From Planctomycetota bacterium (lineage in GTDB: Bacteria > Planctomycetota > Planctomycetia > Gemmatales > Gemmataceae): DNA of 50,968 nucleotides. Under the pieces are notes generated by a model. The model had not been told where the DNA came from and ran no database searches. It was given only the letters and a program-made list of their open reading frames with translations. The position numbers were made by a program, and so were the translations under genes. Positions 1 to 8,252 of the stretch are shown here, one piece after another. Position 1 is the first letter of the stretch; each line of letters begins with the position of its first letter. Where the stretch lies: positions 1 through 50,968 of the forward strand of contig VGXS01000030.1 in assembly GCA_016873225.1 (NCBI GenBank). The letters are read 5' to 3'.

Positions 1-62
1 ACGGGGGGAAGGAGAGGCTTGATCCTCTCCCATAGGTCATCTGTCAAAAGGGGCTTGGCCAT
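1..62 (-). CDS. IS5-type transposase, N-terminal fragment cut by window edge
   Basis: The complement reads ATG at 62-60 and then 20 codons, MAKPLLTDDLWERIKPLLPP, to the window edge. The pattern 'LTDDLW..I.PLLPP' is the usual opening of IS5/IS4-group transposases with the DUF4096 helix-turn-helix domain. A strong ribosome-binding site (AAGGAGG, seven bases before the ATG) supports it as a real start. Only the N-terminus is present, so the catalytic DDE residues cannot be judged. It points out of the window, away from the GTPase cluster. Confidence 0.7.
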   Translation of the reverse strand, partial: MAKPLLTDDLWERIKPLLPP

Positions 63-401
63 CTCCGGTCCTCCTTGACCGGATCAAACTTAACCTCTGC
101 AGCTGTAAGGTCAATACCTTTTGTTAGGGCCCCTTAATCTCGACTGTATTGGCGACAACAATCTACACCAGAAATCACCATCAAAGTGCGCATTTAGATG
201 GAATGATTGCCAATAAAATCCTCCATCTGCAATAATTGCTATAAGACTAATAATAATATAGCTATAAATTCAAAGACATTGCGCCTACTGTCATTCCCAA
301 CACCATTTCGAGTTGCTTCAGGGACATTTGGAAAGTTTCGGATGTGTCGAAAAGCCGTTGACCAGGTGAGCCATCAATAAAGGCCCATACCGACGGATGA
401 G
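63..401. other. AT-rich intergenic stretch with probable insertion-sequence end
   Basis: No gene is visible between the transposase fragment and the last gene of the GTPase cluster. The part next to the transposase (63-145) holds its ribosome-binding site and, around 120-137, a GGGGCCCTAAC-like sequence on the minus strand that may be the terminal repeat of the element; this cannot be proved without the other end. Bases 181-300 are only about 33% G+C (40 of 120 counted), far below the rest of the window. No T-tract hairpin terminator was found for the cluster that ends at 402. Confidence 0.5.
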
Positions 402-1592
402 TCATTTAACTGTATTTCGAAAACTAGATGCGATTGGAAGCATTAAAAGACAATGAAGAGCTTCAATAATCTTGGCCAAAATTGATGAAACATAAAATGC
501 GATTGCAAAATAGGCCATGCCCTGCAATTTTTCCAGAAAATTGCCTCCATCGTCAGCAAAAACAGCTATTGCCACAATTCCCACATTCAATGTGATGAGC
601 GACATTAGGCAGGCAATGACTGCCAGAGAAGCGAAATGGCGCCAAACCCATTGGTTCATTGAATACGCGTAATTCGCCAACCCCGCATCAACCAACAAAG
701 TCGACAATGCCGACAAGAACTGGCCAAGGGTATGAAACGAAATCATCATAATTGCGACATTACGAAGCGTCCCATATTCGATTTCACGAAATAGGCCAAA
801 GAGAACGATGATCGTGAAAATCATGTAAAAGAGCAACAAAAAACCGGTGGCGGAAAACTCGACGAGACCAGCAGCCTTGAGCAATGATCCGCCTTGGCTG
901 CTAAGAACATAAATATGGTATCCAATTAAAATCGCGAATATTGCTTGCATGATAAAGAAAAGGAACTGTCCCAGAACGATCACCTTGAAACCGGCGCCAC
1001 CAAGTGCGGCCGCCGGTCCCAAAGCCCCGTTATCGGCAGCGGCAGCAGCCGCTCCTACAATCGAGCTGAGTACTGCAAAAATGAACATTGAAGAATAAAA
1101 CGGCCAGGCCAGCAGGATCATGGCACGGATCTGGAGAAACCATGAAAGGCTAGAACAACTACCTTCGGCACTTCCGTTCACGCCGGTTGATGGGTAATAC
1201 CGAAACAAGTCCGGAAGCATTTCCTCAGCGGTCCGCCATTCGGGCATCCCTGCCATCCAAACCAGTGTTTTTTTGTTGAACAGGCCTTGAGAGATCAAGG
1301 CGCCAAACGCATCCTGGACAACCGGCCCCATGCGCTCCTTTTGGGCATTCAAGTAATACCATGACGGCGCCGTGGGAACCGTGGCTTGCGAGGGTTGGAA
1401 TGACTGGTTGACAATTCCTTGGGATTGAGATTGATTCACGAACAATTCAGGCAGGGTCCCAGCTTCATTCCATGTGGTCCTATCCGAGGATATTTCATGA
1501 AACGGCTGAAGCACTCCGCGCGCGCGCAGGGCCTTGAGCCGATCCATCTCGAACGGCCCGGTCACTCGGCCCTGCATGCGAATGTAGTACAT
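402..1592 (-). CDS. double GYF_2-domain polytopic membrane protein
   Basis: This 396-residue protein has two GYF_2 modules, at about residues 2-50 (YYIRMQGRVTGPF) and 78-130 (WYYLNAQKERMGP). Each has the W/Y-Y, G-P-[FV] and W-x-x-A/T signature. A hydrophobic C-terminal half follows with roughly six membrane segments (about residues 150-390). GYF-type domains usually bind proline-rich peptides, and the trypsin-like partner two genes upstream carries proline-rich linkers that would be a plausible ligand. It is the last gene of the five-gene minus-strand cluster, 11 bases after its neighbour. The coding region is unusually AT-rich (about 35% G+C over 421-540, near its C-terminal end), which suggests later acquisition. 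The molecular function is unknown; a membrane scaffold is my inference. Confidence 0.85.
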   Translation of the reverse strand: MYYIRMQGRVTGPFEMDRLKALRARGVLQPFHEISSDRTTWNEAGTLPELFVNQSQSQGIVNQSFQPSQATVPTAPSWYYLNAQKERMGPVVQDAFGALISQGLFNKKTLVWMAGMPEWRTAEEMLPDLFRYYPSTGVNGSAEGSCSSLSWFLQIRAMILLAWPFYSSMFIFAVLSSIVGAAAAAADNGALGPAAALGGAGFKVIVLGQFLFFIMQAIFAILIGYHIYVLSSQGGSLLKAAGLVEFSATGFLLLFYMIFTIIVLFGLFREIEYGTLRNVAIMMISFHTLGQFLSALSTLLVDAGLANYAYSMNQWVWRHFASLAVIACLMSLITLNVGIVAIAVFADDGGNFLEKLQGMAYFAIAFYVSSILAKIIEALHCLLMLPIASSFRNTVK

Positions 1593-1603
1593 GCCAAACC
1601 CCT

Positions 1604-2758
1604 TTATCGAGTCATCACAAAGATGAGAAAGACAACCAACGCGACCACTCCAAAGGAAATGGTGCCGACCAACACAAGCATCCTGTTGAAATCGTTCTTA
1701 TTTTCGAGCTTGTTGGCCACATCCTCGAAGCGGTGCTCCAGTTGCGGAGGAATCAAAACGGTACCCTTGGGTAATTTCCCCTTGAAGGACAATACACGCT
1801 CATAAAGCGTGAATAATCTTTTGATGTCATTTTCCACGCCAAGCGCCGAAGCCAGTTCGGACAGGGCCATCTCATGCTGCATGCGAACCTCCTGCTCCGC
1901 CTGGACGCGGGTGACCCACATGCGGGCCGTCTCCACGGCGCGGGCCCTTTTCTCGCCAGCAGTCACACCCGCCTCCGACGCCATCCGGTCCCAATCGGCC
2001 AGCAGGCGGGTCAGGGCGGCGGAATCATGTTTCCCGTGGGCCTCGACGATCTGGGCGCCAAGCGTTTTGATCGCCTCCTCGAGAATCCGTGAGCGGTTCT
2101 TGTTGAAGATCCGCTGGATCTCGTCGACGATCGCCGCGGAGGGAGGCGAAATCCACGGGGTGGCCACCAGTTCCTTGTGGTACAGGCCCACCTCGTCAGG
2201 TTTGCCCGCCCGGTCCGCCTTGCGGATGCTTTCAAGAATGTCGGCCACCTTCTGGGCCTCGACATCCCGCAGGTTGTCCTTCAGTCCCGGGTGGTTCGGT
2301 TCCAGCAGGAGCATGGCCCGCAACTTCTCAGCCAGGACGGCAAGCGGGGAACGATCCAGCACCAGTCGGCGGTATTGGCGCATGTCGTTGGCGAGGATCT
2401 CCTCCTCGGCGAAGGCGTGGTTGAGTTCAGCGAGGGTCTCAGGGGGCACCGCCGCGACCGGCGTGGACGGTAGGCCGTACATCGTCACGACCTCGTCCCA
2501 TTGGCCATGCTGCGGAAAAAGAAGCGTTCCCGCGAGGTCAAGCAGGGGCGGATCCAACCTCGCATGGTGCACGGCCTCCGACCTCAGTCCCTTCTGCAGG
2601 AACTCCTCGCAGCGCCTCAGGCGGTCGGCCGCGTGTCGTCCCCAATCGGCGTACTCACGGGAAAGCTCCCGTATTTCCTGGGTGAGTTCCTGATTGTTGG
2701 AACGCAGGAACCCCTGGATTTGCTGGACCACCTGATGGGGATCGCGCGTGCCTGCCAC
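1604..2758 (-). CDS. coiled-coil tail-anchored protein of the GTPase cluster
   Basis: This is a 384-residue, highly charged, helix-rich protein with no recognised catalytic motif. Residues 1-340 are mostly Lys/Glu/Arg/Leu-rich segments compatible with long helical bundles or coiled coils. The C-terminus (about 358-381, VGTISFGVVALVVFLIF) is a single membrane span followed only by MTR, so the protein should be tail-anchored with its bulk in the cytoplasm. It sits 15 bases after the GYF-trypsin gene and 11 bases before the double-GYF gene, so co-expression is very likely. An adaptor joining the GTPase/GAP1 pair to the membrane is an inference from context; the protein itself is unassigned. Confidence 0.8.
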   Translation of the reverse strand: MAGTRDPHQVVQQIQGFLRSNNQELTQEIRELSREYADWGRHAADRLRRCEEFLQKGLRSEAVHHARLDPPLLDLAGTLLFPQHGQWDEVVTMYGLPSTPVAAVPPETLAELNHAFAEEEILANDMRQYRRLVLDRSPLAVLAEKLRAMLLLEPNHPGLKDNLRDVEAQKVADILESIRKADRAGKPDEVGLYHKELVATPWISPPSAAIVDEIQRIFNKNRSRILEEAIKTLGAQIVEAHGKHDSAALTRLLADWDRMASEAGVTAGEKRARAVETARMWVTRVQAEQEVRMQHEMALSELASALGVENDIKRLFTLYERVLSFKGKLPKGTVLIPPQLEHRFEDVANKLENKNDFNRMLVLVGTISFGVVALVVFLIFVMTR

Positions 2759-2773
2759 CTCAGCCTCCGTCGC

Positions 2774-3895
2774 CTACTTGGCGCTCTCGATCGCGAATTT
2801 CAGGTCGTTGACGGGAACGCAAAGGGCGACCTGCTCCACGAACTTGCCCTTGGCGGTGACGACGCCGACCACCTCGCCCCTGTCATTGAACGCCGGGCCG
2901 CCCGAATTGCCGGGATTCACGGCCAGTGACATCTGGAGGAAGTCTCCCTCGCCCCGCAAGTCGGCCATGGTGCTGTAAATTCCGGTATGGACGGCGTTTT
3001 TCAGGACACCGCCCCCCGGGCCCAGGCCGGGACTTCCAATAACCACGATCACCTCACCCTTCCTCAGGACGGATGAATCCCCCAACTTGAGAACTGGCAA
3101 GTCCGACTTGACCCTGACAAGGGCTAGGTCGCGGTCCTTGTTGAGGTAAACAACTTTGCCGTTGTGGGGCCCCTTCTCGGCATCGGAGGCATCGGGGAAA
3201 AAGACCCTCACATTGGCGTTGTCACGGTTGCCCACGACATGGGCGTTGGTGGCCAGCAGGTTCGCCTCCACCAGGAATCCCGACCCGTGACCATTGGCGA
3301 ACGAAACCATGGCCACGCTGGGCCCGCACTTGGCCACCAATGCCACGGTGTCGAGCGCCTTCGCCTGGGCGGGCGGTTTGACGGGTACCAGCACGGGCAC
3401 ATCAGGCGGGGGAGGAGGAGCGGCCGGATGGGGAGCAGGGGTGATCACCGATTCCCCTTGCCCGAAATCCCCCTCGCCACCATCGGGCGAGCCATGCCAC
3501 AACCGATGCGTCACGAATGTCACCGCCAGCGCGATGGCCAGGACGCTGACGACGCCGAGAATCCAGACAAGCGCAATCGCCGCTGAATTCGATTCCTTTG
3601 GCCTCCGTGGAGGCTCGGCCGGAAGGAAGCGTCGCTCCGGGACGGGCGGCGGGGGAACTGATGATGCCGGGACTAGTGGCGGAGGCGCGGGAGCGACAGC
3701 GATTTTCTCCGGCTCATTCGGAACGCCTATCTCCGCCAGCACGATCTCCATGGGGCGCCATGTGAAGCCATCGGCTGAAACCTGGGTTCCAGGGCGCAGG
3801 ATTCCATGGGTGAATTGCTGGCGCAACTTATCGGCGGGAAACGGGCCATGAGGCTTGCCGTTCACGAGGAGGTAGTAGGCGCGTGGGGGAATCAT
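2774..3895 (-). CDS. GYF_2 - transmembrane - trypsin-like serine protease fusion
   Basis: This 373-residue protein has a GYF_2 domain at residues 6-55 (YYLLVNGKPHGPF), a proline-rich linker (65-100), one membrane span (about 104-128), a second proline-rich stretch (150-175) and a trypsin-like protease domain to the end. The catalytic triad is visible as H219 (TNAHVV), D256 (DRDLAL) and S331 (GNSGGP). There is no PDZ domain, unlike HtrA. If the N-terminus is cytoplasmic, the protease lies on the far side of the membrane. Its ATG overlaps the stop of the GAP1 gene by four bases, so the two are translationally coupled. Trypsin-like domains recur as components or effectors in predicted bacterial conflict systems. 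The substrate is unknown; cleavage of a cluster partner or of a host target are both open. Confidence 0.9.
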   Translation of the reverse strand: MIPPRAYYLLVNGKPHGPFPADKLRQQFTHGILRPGTQVSADGFTWRPMEIVLAEIGVPNEPEKIAVAPAPPPLVPASSVPPPPVPERRFLPAEPPRRPKESNSAAIALVWILGVVSVLAIALAVTFVTHRLWHGSPDGGEGDFGQGESVITPAPHPAAPPPPPDVPVLVPVKPPAQAKALDTVALVAKCGPSVAMVSFANGHGSGFLVEANLLATNAHVVGNRDNANVRVFFPDASDAEKGPHNGKVVYLNKDRDLALVRVKSDLPVLKLGDSSVLRKGEVIVVIGSPGLGPGGGVLKNAVHTGIYSTMADLRGEGDFLQMSLAVNPGNSGGPAFNDRGEVVGVVTAKGKFVEQVALCVPVNDLKFAIESAK

Positions 3896-5880
3896 CGGTT
3901 TTCGATCTCCTCCAGCTTCGACCTGATGGCCCGAATGAAGGACTTGTCATTCTTGCGGAGCGAATCCACCTGCCTGTACCAGGCCGCCACGTTTGGATCC
4001 GCCTGCGGGGGAATCTCGGAACCCCTTGGAATCAAGTCCTCAACCGCGGCGAACAGGAAGAGCATCGAGGCCGCCGTGGGAGGCAACCCTTCCCGCTTGC
4101 CGCCCGTCAGGTCGTTGAGCTTGTCAAAGACGCCCTTCCACCAGGATTCACCGGTTTCCTTGGGGGAAAGCCCGGTGGCATGCCTTCGCATCACCCCGAC
4201 AGGAAAATATTCCTTCGGCTTGATCCCCAAGGCAAGCAGGTTCAGCGACTTCATGGCGGAGGGATCCTTGCCATATATCGTGGCCGCGGCGTTGAGCCAC
4301 TTCCCTTCGGTAGGGCCCAGTTGGAACCTGATGTCGACGGCCCCCTCCTTGTCGAGGACGGCCTTTTGAAGTTCCTGCCAATCCCATGGCGCTGGCTTAG
4401 CCTTGATGGCCGCCAATTCCTTGTCAGCCTTGGCCTTCTCCATGGCCAGTTCCTCGTTCTTCCTGGCGAAGGCGCGGGCTTCGTCGAAATCCTTGGACAT
4501 GCGGTCGCGGATCGCAATGAGTTCCTGCTTTTCAACCAGGTAGGCCTTGCCGTCGATCGCGGCCTTCTCCTCGGCCAGTTGCCTCGCGGTGATCACCTTG
4601 AATTCACCAAATTGGATCCTTGAAATCATGTCCTTCAGGTCGCGCGACTTCACGGGGGAGACAAGCAGGGCCTTGTTTCCGGCCTTCTGCCAGTCGGCTT
4701 CCAAAAAGCCGTCCATCGGGTGGAGGGAATTCTTGAATTCCTGCAGAGCCGTGAGCGCCTGGTCCTTCGTTTCCAACTTGGTTTCCAACTCCTTATTTCC
4801 ACCTTTCAATTCCTCGATCTGCGTTTTCTGGCCGCCAAGCAGGATGATGTCTTCCACCACGAACCATGCCAAGACCGCCACGGCGAGAAGCAGCAAGCCA
4901 TGGGCCGTCCAATGCAGGATGGCGCCTATTCCCTGGGCCTTCTCCGGGATCGGGGGAGTATGCCAGGATCCGGCGGGATGATGGACGGCGGGGCGCCCGT
5001 CTCCCGCGGTAGCGACGGCGGTGGCGACGGGAAGCACGGCGCGGCCCGAGGCGGGTCCGTGAAAGGCTTCGGGGCCGGTGCCTCCAGGCACCGGCGCCGG
5101 GGGTTTCAAGCCGCGAGCCATGTCCACCAAGCTCCCGCTGCCGGGACAGGCGGGGCGCAGCGACAGGTGAACGACGCCCGGGCGGCCGGCCAATTCCGCG
5201 GAACCGGGCCCCTCGGCCGGAAACCAGGCCCACGCGTGCTCGGGGCGCGGCCGGCTTGTGTGCGTGTGGAAGCGCGCGTCCCACCTCTCCATCGGCGGCA
5301 ACAGGGCCACGGCATCCCCGGCCAGCGCCAACGGATCGGCACCCGCCGGATAGACCAGGAGAAGTCCGCCCCGCCTTGAACGGGCCTGCTCCGCCAGGTG
5401 GCCCGCCCAGCCGGGATCCAATCCCGCGCGCGACCAGGCCGGCGCCGAGGCCGGCGACGGATAGGCCGTAATCGGCGCCATGGCGCGGATTGGCAAATGG
5501 CGCGGTTCACCCGTCCATGCCGCCATCCAGGGAAAAGCCAGAGCCATGGCCACCGGTCCGGCCTGGGGAAGTTCATGGTGCTCGAGTGCCACATGATGGG
5601 CCAGGTAGTTCGACCGGCCCGTGTAGTCCTTGTCCGCCACCACGATCTTGGAGAGAACCCACCACGACTTTCCCGCGGCCTGTCCGATCGGCTGGCAAAT
5701 GAAGGCCGGCGGGTTGGCTGAGTAGCGGGCGGAACCGTATTCGAACACCTGCTCATATCCCGACAAGGTTTCAAGAGCCTTGCGAAGGGATTCGGGAATA
5801 CCGGAGGTCGCGGCCACGGTGATGTAGCCGCTGCCGCCGAAAAGGCCCCTTGGCGCGGAGGTGTGAATGAGCTCAAACAT
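3892..5880 (-). CDS. GTPase-associated protein 1 (GAP1)-like protein with TM and coiled coil
   Basis: This is a 662-residue protein. The N-terminal part (about 1-300) resembles the GAP1 N-terminal and middle domains: it opens with an 'LIHTSAPRGLFGGSGY-TVA' strand, contains YLAHHVAL around residue 90, and has a later 'LPPMERWDARFHT' segment. The family, known from genome comparison, occurs next to double-GTPases. A membrane span follows at about 330-355 (HGLLLLAVAVLAWFVVEDII), then a long Lys/Glu coiled coil (about 360-500) and a helical C-terminus. The downstream protease gene overlaps it by four bases and the GTPase gene ends 24 bases upstream. The biochemical activity of GAP1 is not known to me. 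Family assignment is by eye, and a profile search would settle it. Confidence 0.75.
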   Translation of the reverse strand: MFELIHTSAPRGLFGGSGYITVAATSGIPESLRKALETLSGYEQVFEYGSARYSANPPAFICQPIGQAAGKSWWVLSKIVVADKDYTGRSNYLAHHVALEHHELPQAGPVAMALAFPWMAAWTGEPRHLPIRAMAPITAYPSPASAPAWSRAGLDPGWAGHLAEQARSRRGGLLLVYPAGADPLALAGDAVALLPPMERWDARFHTHTSRPRPEHAWAWFPAEGPGSAELAGRPGVVHLSLRPACPGSGSLVDMARGLKPPAPVPGGTGPEAFHGPASGRAVLPVATAVATAGDGRPAVHHPAGSWHTPPIPEKAQGIGAILHWTAHGLLLLAVAVLAWFVVEDIILLGGQKTQIEELKGGNKELETKLETKDQALTALQEFKNSLHPMDGFLEADWQKAGNKALLVSPVKSRDLKDMISRIQFGEFKVITARQLAEEKAAIDGKAYLVEKQELIAIRDRMSKDFDEARAFARKNEELAMEKAKADKELAAIKAKPAPWDWQELQKAVLDKEGAVDIRFQLGPTEGKWLNAAATIYGKDPSAMKSLNLLALGIKPKEYFPVGVMRRHATGLSPKETGESWWKGVFDKLNDLTGGKREGLPPTAASMLFLFAAVEDLIPRGSEIPPQADPNVAAWYRQVDSLRKNDKSFIRAIRSKLEEIENR

Positions 5881-5904
5881 CGGTTTGATTCTCCATCCGG
5901 CCGA

Positions 5905-7197
5905 TCATCGCTTGAACACCGGCACGAGTCCGCTGCCGAAACGGCCGATGCCGTACAGGAATGGCACGGTCACCCACCGCGGATGGATGTCCCGCGGAAC
6001 GATCACCTCGGCCGCCATGCCGCGTGAATCCGTGCGGGCCGGATCGGGCCTGGGCGATGTCCCCAGCGCCGTGACGGGCATGTAGCGCACTTCGCGACAA
6101 AACGACTCCGCCGTTTGAACGATGGTGGGACACAGCCTGTTGAGCAGGTCCCTGATCATCGCGGACGCGCGCTCAACCTCGGGGATGTCGAGGCCGTGGA
6201 GTCCGGAGGAGGCGGGCCGCACCGGCTCAATCGCCGACAACTCGGGCAGCAGGCCCTTCCACGCGTCCCACTTGGAGACAAGCACCAGCAGGGGAGCTTC
6301 ATGAAGGGTGGACGGCGAGCCGCCAAGCAGTTGCTTCACCCGCCTGGCCGCCTCGTTGAGCACCACATACTGGGCCGACTGGAACCGGACGCCGCTTTCC
6401 AGGCGGCCCGACTTCCTCTCCACCTCGCGGTAGAAGCCCATGTCCTGGAGCGGATCGAAGAGGAAAAGAAGGAACTTCGAGCGGATCAGGTGGGCCGTCA
6501 TGTCCTCGGCGAAGAGGTCCTGGCGGGTCGGCAGGTAGGATTCCCCCGCGTTGTCGTAAAGGCACATGATGCGTCCGTAGCGCTTGGCCTTTTCCGTCGA
6601 TGGATGCCCGGGAAGCGTGTCGATGAGGAAGGAAAAAGGCCTCGGCTGGCGCCGCTCATGCGTTCCATACCTGACGGAATAGAAGGTGTCGCCCGCGCCG
6701 TCGCCGAACTGGGTTTTCCTGATGAGGTTGGCCACCTCGACGGGCTTGTCGAGGTTGGGCTGCTGGAACAGGGCGTTCTCGTAGTCGGTGACGGTGATGT
6801 TGCGCTCGGGGTCGGCGTCCTGGAAGGAAAGGTTGAACTGCCTGGCCAATATGTTCCTCAACTGGTTGACCGCGGCACCCAGGAAGAACGACTTTCCCGA
6901 CCCGGGGGCGCCCACGATGGAGACGAACAGCGACTTGAACTCAAGAAAGGCCCGTGGCAGGGCCAGGTGGCAGCGGGGACAGGCGATTTCAGTGCACACC
7001 TGATCGCGGGCGTCGATCGCGAGGCCACGGGCGTTGAATCGGGTGGGCAGGAACCGGAGGGGGGCGTCGACTCCCAGGCGGGGGTCGCCTCGGAGGTCGC
7101 GGTGCCGGGACACCCAAACGGCATCCTCGGGTTCCCAACCCTCCCAGCAGTAAGGGCATACGACTGATTTCTGCAGGGTCAAAGTCATGTCAGGCAT
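5905..7197 (-). CDS. zinc-ribbon double-GTPase (DO-GTPase2-like), core NTPase of the cluster
   Basis: This 430-residue protein begins with a split zinc ribbon: C14-x2-C17 and C73-x2-C76, with an extra C68. A P-loop GTPase domain follows. Walker A is GAPGSGKS at 96-103, the switch II/Walker B region reads DNAGE (215-219) and the base-specificity loop reads VSKWD (306-310). The segment FLLFLFDPL near 241-249 is typical of the double-GTPase 2 group of TRAFAC-like enzymes that accompany GAP1 proteins. No membrane segment is visible, so it should act in the cytoplasm. It is the promoter-proximal gene of the five-gene cluster. The start at 7197 is the longest; Met4 (7188) is an alternative and neither has an ideal ribosome-binding site. 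Confidence 0.85.
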   Translation of the reverse strand: MPDMTLTLQKSVVCPYCWEGWEPEDAVWVSRHRDLRGDPRLGVDAPLRFLPTRFNARGLAIDARDQVCTEIACPRCHLALPRAFLEFKSLFVSIVGAPGSGKSFFLGAAVNQLRNILARQFNLSFQDADPERNITVTDYENALFQQPNLDKPVEVANLIRKTQFGDGAGDTFYSVRYGTHERRQPRPFSFLIDTLPGHPSTEKAKRYGRIMCLYDNAGESYLPTRQDLFAEDMTAHLIRSKFLLFLFDPLQDMGFYREVERKSGRLESGVRFQSAQYVVLNEAARRVKQLLGGSPSTLHEAPLLVLVSKWDAWKGLLPELSAIEPVRPASSGLHGLDIPEVERASAMIRDLLNRLCPTIVQTAESFCREVRYMPVTALGTSPRPDPARTDSRGMAAEVIVPRDIHPRWVTVPFLYGIGRFGSGLVPVFKR

Positions 7198-7296
7198 GGC
7201 CTTGAACCGGCTCCCGGCGGAAAAAACCGACCGGCGTGACCGGCGAACACCGATATTCTACCGATAACAGCCCTTTCGGGACGGGGGATCAACAGG
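7198..7296. promoter_or_regulatory. divergent promoter region between GTPase cluster and ROK kinase
   Basis: These 99 bases separate two divergently read genes, so promoters for the minus-strand GTPase cluster and the plus-strand kinase should both lie here. I see no convincing -35/-10 pair or operator repeat. The assignment rests on gene geometry only. Confidence 0.45.
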
Positions 7297-8250
7297 ATGA
7301 TGGCCTTGGGAATCGACTTGGGCGGCACCTCCATCAAGACGGCCGTCGTCGACATCACCGGCGCCCCCGTCGGCGAGGGCAAGGAAAAAACCCCGGCCGA
7401 AGACGGCGTGGAGGCCTGCGTGGAGGCGATGCTCGCCGCCGCCGGGGAGGCCATCAACATGGCCGGCCTGCGCCGGGAACAACTCACCGGAGCCGGCATC
7501 GGCGTTCCCGGCGTCGTGCTGCCGGCCAAGGGACTGGTCGTGGAGGCCACCAACCTCACGGGTTGGGTGAATGTCCCGCTGCGCGACATCATGTCAAGGC
7601 GCCTGGGGTTGCGGGTCGAACTGGCCAACGACGCCAACGCGGCGGCCCTCGGCGAGGCGCGGTTCGGCGCCGGCCGGAATGTCAAGAACCTCGTGCTGTT
7701 CACCCTTGGCACGGGAATCGGCGGGGGGATCATCATCAACGGTGACATCCTCGTCGGCGCCAACGGCATGGGAGGGGAAATCGGCCATACCCTCATCGAG
7801 ATGTCCCGCCCCAGGCCTTGCGGGTGCGAGAGGTTCGGTTGCGTGGAGGCCTACGCCGGGGCCCTGGGCATCGTCAAGCGCGCCCATGAGGCCCTGGCCG
7901 AGGACTGGCGCAAGCATAGCGCCCTGCATGAGGTGGCCGAACGCGAAAAGCTCGAGGCCCACCATGTATTCGACCTGGCCTGGGACGGGGATTTCCTGGC
8001 CAAGGAAATCATCGCCAAGACGGCTCACGCCCTCGCCGCCGGCATCACGAACATCCTGCACACGCTCGACCCGGAATTGGTGCTGCTAGCCGGCGGAATC
8101 ACCAAGGCGGGGCCCAGGTTCCTCGAACAGGTGCGGTCGATGGTGGGCGAGATGGCCCTGCGGCAGGTGAGGGACACCCGGGTGGAGTATGCCCTGCTGG
8201 GTGACAAGGCGGGGGTCACGGGCGCCGCGGCGATGGTTCTCGCCGCCTAG
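7297..8250 (+). CDS. ROK-family sugar kinase (glucokinase-like)
   Basis: This 317-residue protein should phosphorylate glucose or a related hexose with ATP in the cytoplasm. The phosphate-binding loop GIDLGGTSIKTA is at residues 5-16, the sugar-binding catalytic segment includes ELANDANAAALGEA, and LGTGIGGGII binds ATP. The ROK zinc site is visible: GHT followed by CGCERFGCVE, which supplies the His and three Cys ligands. Length and motif order match bacterial glucokinases of the ROK group. An adjacent second ATG at 7300 is an equally possible start. The 3' end lies two bases from the convergent protease gene. Substrate specificity within ROK (glucose, mannose, N-acetylmannosamine) cannot be decided by eye. 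Confidence 0.92.
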   Translation: MMALGIDLGGTSIKTAVVDITGAPVGEGKEKTPAEDGVEACVEAMLAAAGEAINMAGLRREQLTGAGIGVPGVVLPAKGLVVEATNLTGWVNVPLRDIMSRRLGLRVELANDANAAALGEARFGAGRNVKNLVLFTLGTGIGGGIIINGDILVGANGMGGEIGHTLIEMSRPRPCGCERFGCVEAYAGALGIVKRAHEALAEDWRKHSALHEVAEREKLEAHHVFDLAWDGDFLAKEIIAKTAHALAAGITNILHTLDPELVLLAGGITKAGPRFLEQVRSMVGEMALRQVRDTRVEYALLGDKAGVTGAAAMVLAA

Positions 8251-8252
8251 CT

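Noticed and set aside
6115..7167. 350-residue plus-strand frame opposite the double-GTPase
   Set aside because: The opposite strand has a complete P-loop GTPase with zinc ribbon; this frame shows no family features.
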